Both the position numbers and the translations under genes were made by a program. From positions 103,065-167,064 of the forward strand of contig NZ_CAJHOA010000008.1 of the NCBI RefSeq assembly GCF_905120345.1: a stretch of DNA of 64,000 nucleotides, given 5' to 3'. The notes below the pieces were generated by a model. It had not been told where the DNA came from, did not search any database, and saw nothing but the letters and a program-made list of their open reading frames with translations. Below, piece after piece: positions 58,393-64,000 of this stretch. Source of the stretch: Denitrificimonas caeni. Its GTDB lineage: Bacteria; Pseudomonadota; Gammaproteobacteria; Pseudomonadales; Pseudomonadaceae. The number at the start of each line of letters is the position of its first letter. Position 1 is the first letter of the stretch.

Positions 58393-59427
58393 ATGATTAA
58401 AGTGGCAATCGTTGGCGGTACGGGCTACACAGGGGCTGAGCTGTTGCGTTTGCTCGCCTTACATCCGCATGCACAGGTCGAAATTATTACCTCGCGCTCT
58501 GAGGAAGGCGTACGTGTTGCTGATATGTACCCGAACCTACGTGAAAGTTACCCTGCATTAGCTTTTTCAGTGCCAGAAGTTGATACGCTAACGGCTTGCG
58601 ATGTGGTGTTTTTTGCAACGCCGCATGGTGTTGCCCATGGTTTAGCTGGTGAAATACTGCAAGCGGGCACGCGAGTGATAGATCTATCGGCCGATTTTCG
58701 TTTGCAAGATGCCGAAGAGTGGTCGCAGTGGTATGGCCAGCCGCACGGCGCACCACATTTGCTTGCTGATGCCGTGTATGGTTTACCCGAAGTAAACCGC
58801 GAAGCGATTAAAGACGCGCATCTTATTGCTGTGCCCGGGTGCTACCCAACCGCTGTGCAGCTAGGATTGTTGCCACTGGTTGAGGCCGGCCTTGCTGATA
58901 CTAAGCAGATTATTGCGAGCTGCGCATCGGGTGTTAGCGGTGCAGGTCGAGCGGCTAAAGTAGGTTCGTTATTTTGTGAGGCGACAGAGAATATGATGGC
59001 TTATGGGGTGAATGGTCACCGCCATCTACCAGAGATTAAGCAAGGGCTCCGTCGCGCTGCCGGTAAGCCGGTTGAGTTGACATTTGTACCGCATTTGGTG
59101 CCAATGATCCGCGGTATTCATGCAACCTTGTACGCAACTGTTGTTGACCGTAGCGTTGATTTGCAGGCGCTATTTGAGCAGCGTTATGCACATGAGCCTT
59201 TTGTTGATGTGCTGCCTGCTGGCGTATTCCCGCAGACGCGCAGTGTTAAGGGTGCCAATATGTGTCGTATCGCCGTGCAACGCCCGCAAGACGGCGACGT
59301 AGTCGTGGTGATGTCCGCTATTGATAACTTGGTCAAAGGTGCTTCAGGGCAGGCGATACAGAATATGAATATTATGTTCGGTTTAGATGAAAGCAGTGGT
59401 TTGCTCTCAGCTGCATTAATTCCTTAG
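58393..59427 (+). CDS. argC: N-acetyl-gamma-glutamyl-phosphate reductase
   Basis: This is 344 aa from ATG 58393 ([28 protein letters not shown] ribosome site). The NADP-binding GxxGxxG motif is in the first 15 residues. The catalytic Cys150 lies in [14 protein letters not shown]. The family tail [13 protein letters not shown] near residue 317 is intact. It is the third arginine step, after ArgB (23255-24151). It precedes erpA but erpA has its own promoter. Confidence 0.97.
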   Translation: MIKVAIVGGTGYTGAELLRLLALHPHAQVEIITSRSEEGVRVADMYPNLRESYPALAFSVPEVDTLTACDVVFFATPHGVAHGLAGEILQAGTRVIDLSADFRLQDAEEWSQWYGQPHGAPHLLADAVYGLPEVNREAIKDAHLIAVPGCYPTAVQLGLLPLVEAGLADTKQIIASCASGVSGAGRAAKVGSLFCEATENMMAYGVNGHRHLPEIKQGLRRAAGKPVELTFVPHLVPMIRGIHATLYATVVDRSVDLQALFEQRYAHEPFVDVLPAGVFPQTRSVKGANMCRIAVQRPQDGDVVVVMSAIDNLVKGASGQAIQNMNIMFGLDESSGLLSAALIP

Positions 59428-59440
59428 GTGCTGTTAATAG

Positions 59441-59470
59441 TTGACCTTTCTAGTAGGATAAGCGGATAAT
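59441..59470 (+). promoter_or_regulatory. erpA promoter
   Basis: TTGACC (59441-59446), 18-base spacer, GATAAT (59465-59470) gives a good sigma-70 promoter 44 bases before the erpA ATG. Confidence 0.55.
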
Positions 59471-59513
59471 ATTGCTTATAGTTGTTTACAGCGCGATGCT
59501 GGGAGAAAGTAAA

Positions 59514-59864
59514 ATGAGTGTTGAATCCTTCGTCCCTGCCGCAATGCAGTTTACTCAAGGGGCAGCAAATAAAGTTAAGGCCTTGGTGGAAGAGGAAGGC
59601 AATCCTCGTCTGAAGTTACGCGTGTTTGTAACGGGTGGCGGTTGCTCTGGATTCCAGTATGGGTTTACTTTTGATGAGGACATGGCAGAAGATGACACTG
59701 TTATTGACCGTGAAGGTGTCAGTCTAATTATTGATCCAATGAGTTTTCAGTACTTGGCTGGCGCGGAAGTTGATTATACCGAGGGCTTAGAAGGCTCACG
59801 TTTTGTGATTAATAATCCGAATGCAACTACTACCTGTGGCTGCGGTTCATCATTTTCAGTCTAA
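59514..59864 (+). CDS. erpA: Iron-sulfur cluster insertion protein ErpA
   Basis: This is 116 aa from ATG 59514 (ribosome site GGGAGAAAG). It is an A-type Fe-S carrier with the three conserved Cys in [11 protein letters not shown] and TTCGCGSSF. It delivers [Fe-S] clusters to respiratory and isoprenoid enzymes. It lies between argC and the converging anmK, as in P. aeruginosa. Confidence 0.96.
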   Translation: MSVESFVPAAMQFTQGAANKVKALVEEEGNPRLKLRVFVTGGGCSGFQYGFTFDEDMAEDDTVIDREGVSLIIDPMSFQYLAGAEVDYTEGLEGSRFVINNPNATTTCGCGSSFSV

Positions 59865-59871
59865 AATGGTG

Positions 59872-62359
<2,488 letters not shown>

Positions 62360-62581
62360 AGTCTTAAGTGTCTGCTGTGTGCGATGGGGCAAAGTATAAG
62401 GTAAAAGCCTTCTACTGCAAGTCTAGATGTCTTGCAACTTGCGCTGAGTCAGGTTTTACCATGAGTTTACGCAAAAAAATAGCGGCTCGTTGAGTTATTT
62501 GTCAGATGGGTCAATTTGTTTTTAGTTCCTTATCTAGTATTCTTGCTAGCTATCTATTTTTTAAGACGTGGTGTTCTGGGT

Positions 62582-63781
62582 ATGAAAACCGTTGAAGAGC
62601 AATTAGCTGTTATCAAGCGAGGCGCTGACAACGTCATTGTCGAGCAAGAGTTGGTTGAGAAATTAAAACGTAATGAGCCGCTGCGTATTAAGGCAGGTTT
62701 TGACCCTACGGCCCCTGATTTGCATTTGGGGCATGCTGTACTGATAAATAAATTACGGATGCTGCAAGATTTAGGTCATCAGATTATCTTCTTGATTGGT
62801 GACTTTACTGGAATGATTGGTGACCCTAGCGGTAAAAGTGCGACACGTCCGCCTTTGACTCGCGAACAAGTGCTAGAAAACGCGGAAACGTATAAGCAGC
62901 AAGTGTTCAAAATTCTTGATGAAGATAAAACAGAGGTTGTTTTTAACTCATCTTGGTTGGAGAAGTTGACGCCAGCTGATTTTATCCGTCTTGCTTCGCA
63001 TTATACAGTCGCGCGTATGCTCGAGCGTGAAGACTTCAGTAATCGATATACAACCCAGCAGCCAATCGCTATCCATGAGTTTCTATATCCGCTTATTCAG
63101 GGCTATGACTCTGTAGCTTTGCGTGCCGATATAGAAGTAGGAGGTACCGATCAGACGTTTAACTTGCTGATGGGGCGTGAGTTGCAACGTGCTTATGGTC
63201 AAGAGCCACAGTGCATTATTACTATGCCTCTATTAGAAGGGTTGGACGGCATTAAGAAAATGTCGAAGTCGCTTGGTAATTATGTTGGGATACAGGAAGC
63301 GCCAGGTGCGATGTATACCAAGTTGCTATCAATGCCTGATGAGCTGATTTGGCGTTACTTTGACTTGCTGAGCTTTAGAGATGCACAAGAGATTGACGCG
63401 CTGAAAGCTAGTGTGGCTGAGGGTGCTAATCCGCGCGATGTCAAAATTGAGTTGGCACGGGAGCTGATTGCACGCTTTCATGGTGAAGAGGCTGCTGCTA
63501 ATGCGCATAAGTCTGCAGGTAATCGTATGCAGGGTGGTGAGCTTCCTGAAGATTTACCTACTATAGTAGTGAAAGCAGAAGGTGATATGCCAATTGCTGC
63601 TATTTTGAATAAAGCCGGCTTGGTTAAAAACGCTGCCGGTGCGCGCGATATGCTGGCTGCGGGTAGCGTACGAGTAGACGGCGATGCAGTCAGTCGCGAG
63701 TTTGTCTTTAAGCTTGGTGCTGAACATGTATGCCAGGCGGGGAAGAAAAGCTTTGCGCGTATCAAGCTGCTGGCAGAATAA
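62582..63781 (+). CDS. tyrS: Tyrosyl-tRNA synthetase
   Basis: This is 399 aa from ATG 62582 ([28 protein letters not shown]). Class I motifs are HLGH (DLHLGHAV near residue 48) and KMSKS near residue 228. The C-terminal S4 domain ([23 protein letters not shown]) is intact. The overall sequence follows the ~400-aa Pseudomonas TyrS form. The frame is open upstream to a TTG at 62516, encoding a hydrophobic stretch with no family match. The rRNA operon promoter starts 130 bases downstream. Confidence 0.96.
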   Translation: MKTVEEQLAVIKRGADNVIVEQELVEKLKRNEPLRIKAGFDPTAPDLHLGHAVLINKLRMLQDLGHQIIFLIGDFTGMIGDPSGKSATRPPLTREQVLENAETYKQQVFKILDEDKTEVVFNSSWLEKLTPADFIRLASHYTVARMLEREDFSNRYTTQQPIAIHEFLYPLIQGYDSVALRADIEVGGTDQTFNLLMGRELQRAYGQEPQCIITMPLLEGLDGIKKMSKSLGNYVGIQEAPGAMYTKLLSMPDELIWRYFDLLSFRDAQEIDALKASVAEGANPRDVKIELARELIARFHGEEAAANAHKSAGNRMQGGELPEDLPTIVVKAEGDMPIAAILNKAGLVKNAAGARDMLAAGSVRVDGDAVSREFVFKLGAEHVCQAGKKSFARIKLLAE

Positions 63782-63798
63782 ATAGATTTTTTTGAAGT

Positions 63799-63837
63799 CG
63801 CCTATTGCGCCTTTCTAAAAAGGCTGTACTATAGGCG
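63799..63837. repeat. Nested inverted repeat between tyrS and the rRNA promoter
   Basis: Outer arms CGCCTAT (63799-63805) and ATAGGCG (63831-63837) enclose an inner hairpin GCCTTT-CTAA-AAAGGC (63809-63824). It may be the tyrS terminator or a protein/supercoil-sensitive element upstream of the rRNA promoter. Confidence 0.5.
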
Positions 63838-63913
63838 TTCTTGAGGCGCACAGTAGAGCAAATCAAGATCTAGGAGTTCGACGGAAGCGTTAAAAACTTC
63901 CAGAAAATAAACC

Positions 63914-63941
63914 TTGACAGATGCTTCGGAGAGTGTAGAAT
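63914..63941 (+). promoter_or_regulatory. Ribosomal RNA operon promoter
   Basis: Consensus -35 TTGACA (63914-63919) and -10 TAGAAT (63936-63941) at 16-base spacing are followed by a GC-rich discriminator (ACGCCTCC), the pattern of stringently controlled rrn promoters. The upstream side is AT-rich (UP-element-like, about 63890-63912). Confidence 0.85.
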
Positions 63942-63978
63942 ACGCCTCCTCGCTAAGATCGAAAGACTTAACGAAAAC

Positions 63979-63990
63979 GTTCTTTAACAA
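63979..63990 (+). promoter_or_regulatory. boxA-like antitermination element of the rRNA leader
   Basis: GTTCTTTAACAA matches the leader boxA motif recognised by NusB/NusE. The last bases of the window (TTTGAATCAA) continue the typical Pseudomonas 16S leader, so the 16S gene should follow outside the window. Confidence 0.8.
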
Positions 63991-64000
63991 TTTGAATCAA

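Noticed and set aside
62516..62581. Hydrophobic N-terminal extension of TyrS from a TTG start
   Set aside because: TyrS starts at MKTVEEQLA in the family; the extension has no ribosome site and no match.

Overview
The window looks like chromosomal DNA of a low-GC member of the Pseudomonadaceae. This is inferred from protein families and gene order, not from a database search. Several blocks keep Pseudomonas order: yicC / rph / DUF4870 / crc / pyrE, then coaBC-dut-algC-argB, radC, rpmB-rpmG; the FAD oxidoreductase and aldo/keto reductase pair; lptD-surA-pdxA beside amgK-murU and a DjlA-like gene; and hemJ / argC / erpA / anmK / M23 peptidase / tyrS. A Crc protein and a two-TM AlgC are lineage hallmarks. 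The low GC suggests a Thiopseudomonas/Denitrificimonas-like relative rather than a typical Pseudomonas, but I cannot verify the genus.

Bases 1-5858 are the end of a catechol meta-cleavage operon: acylating acetaldehyde dehydrogenase (cut by the left edge), 4-hydroxy-2-oxovalerate aldolase, 4-oxalocrotonate decarboxylase, a MetA-type outer-membrane protein, 4-oxalocrotonate tautomerase and an ABM-domain membrane protein. An AtoE-type short-chain fatty acid transporter follows. Together they turn 4-oxalocrotonate into pyruvate and acetyl-CoA.

Bases about 5860-17150 are an accessory island. It holds a DUF2946 protein plus an OprC-like copper TonB receptor bracketed by two degraded copies of a fic gene tail and its terminator, an internally deleted fic pseudogene, a hipBA toxin-antitoxin pair with an operator palindrome, and a McrB-like AAA+ protein / DUF2357 PD-(D/E)XK nuclease pair followed by a SEC-C protein. 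The last three are the best candidate for a poorly described defence system.

Bases 17150-63781 are mostly core genes: RNA processing (yicC, rph), catabolite control (crc), pyrimidine, arginine, leucine, CoA and PLP synthesis, LPS (hldE, waaA, lptD), ribosomal proteins L28/L33, holin-like LrgA/LrgB, replication and repair (radC, holD-like, recJ), translation (prfB with its programmed frameshift, lysS, tyrS), cell-wall recycling (amgK, murU, anmK) and ppc. Convergent genes are usually separated by strong hairpin terminators. The least explained non-coding stretch is the 278-base gap before a KamA-like radical SAM gene (21548-21825), which contains a run of nine short perfect or near-perfect hairpins.

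The right edge (63782-64000) is the promoter and leader of a ribosomal RNA operon: a strong sigma-70 promoter with GC-rich discriminator and a boxA-like antitermination element. The 16S gene itself lies beyond the window.
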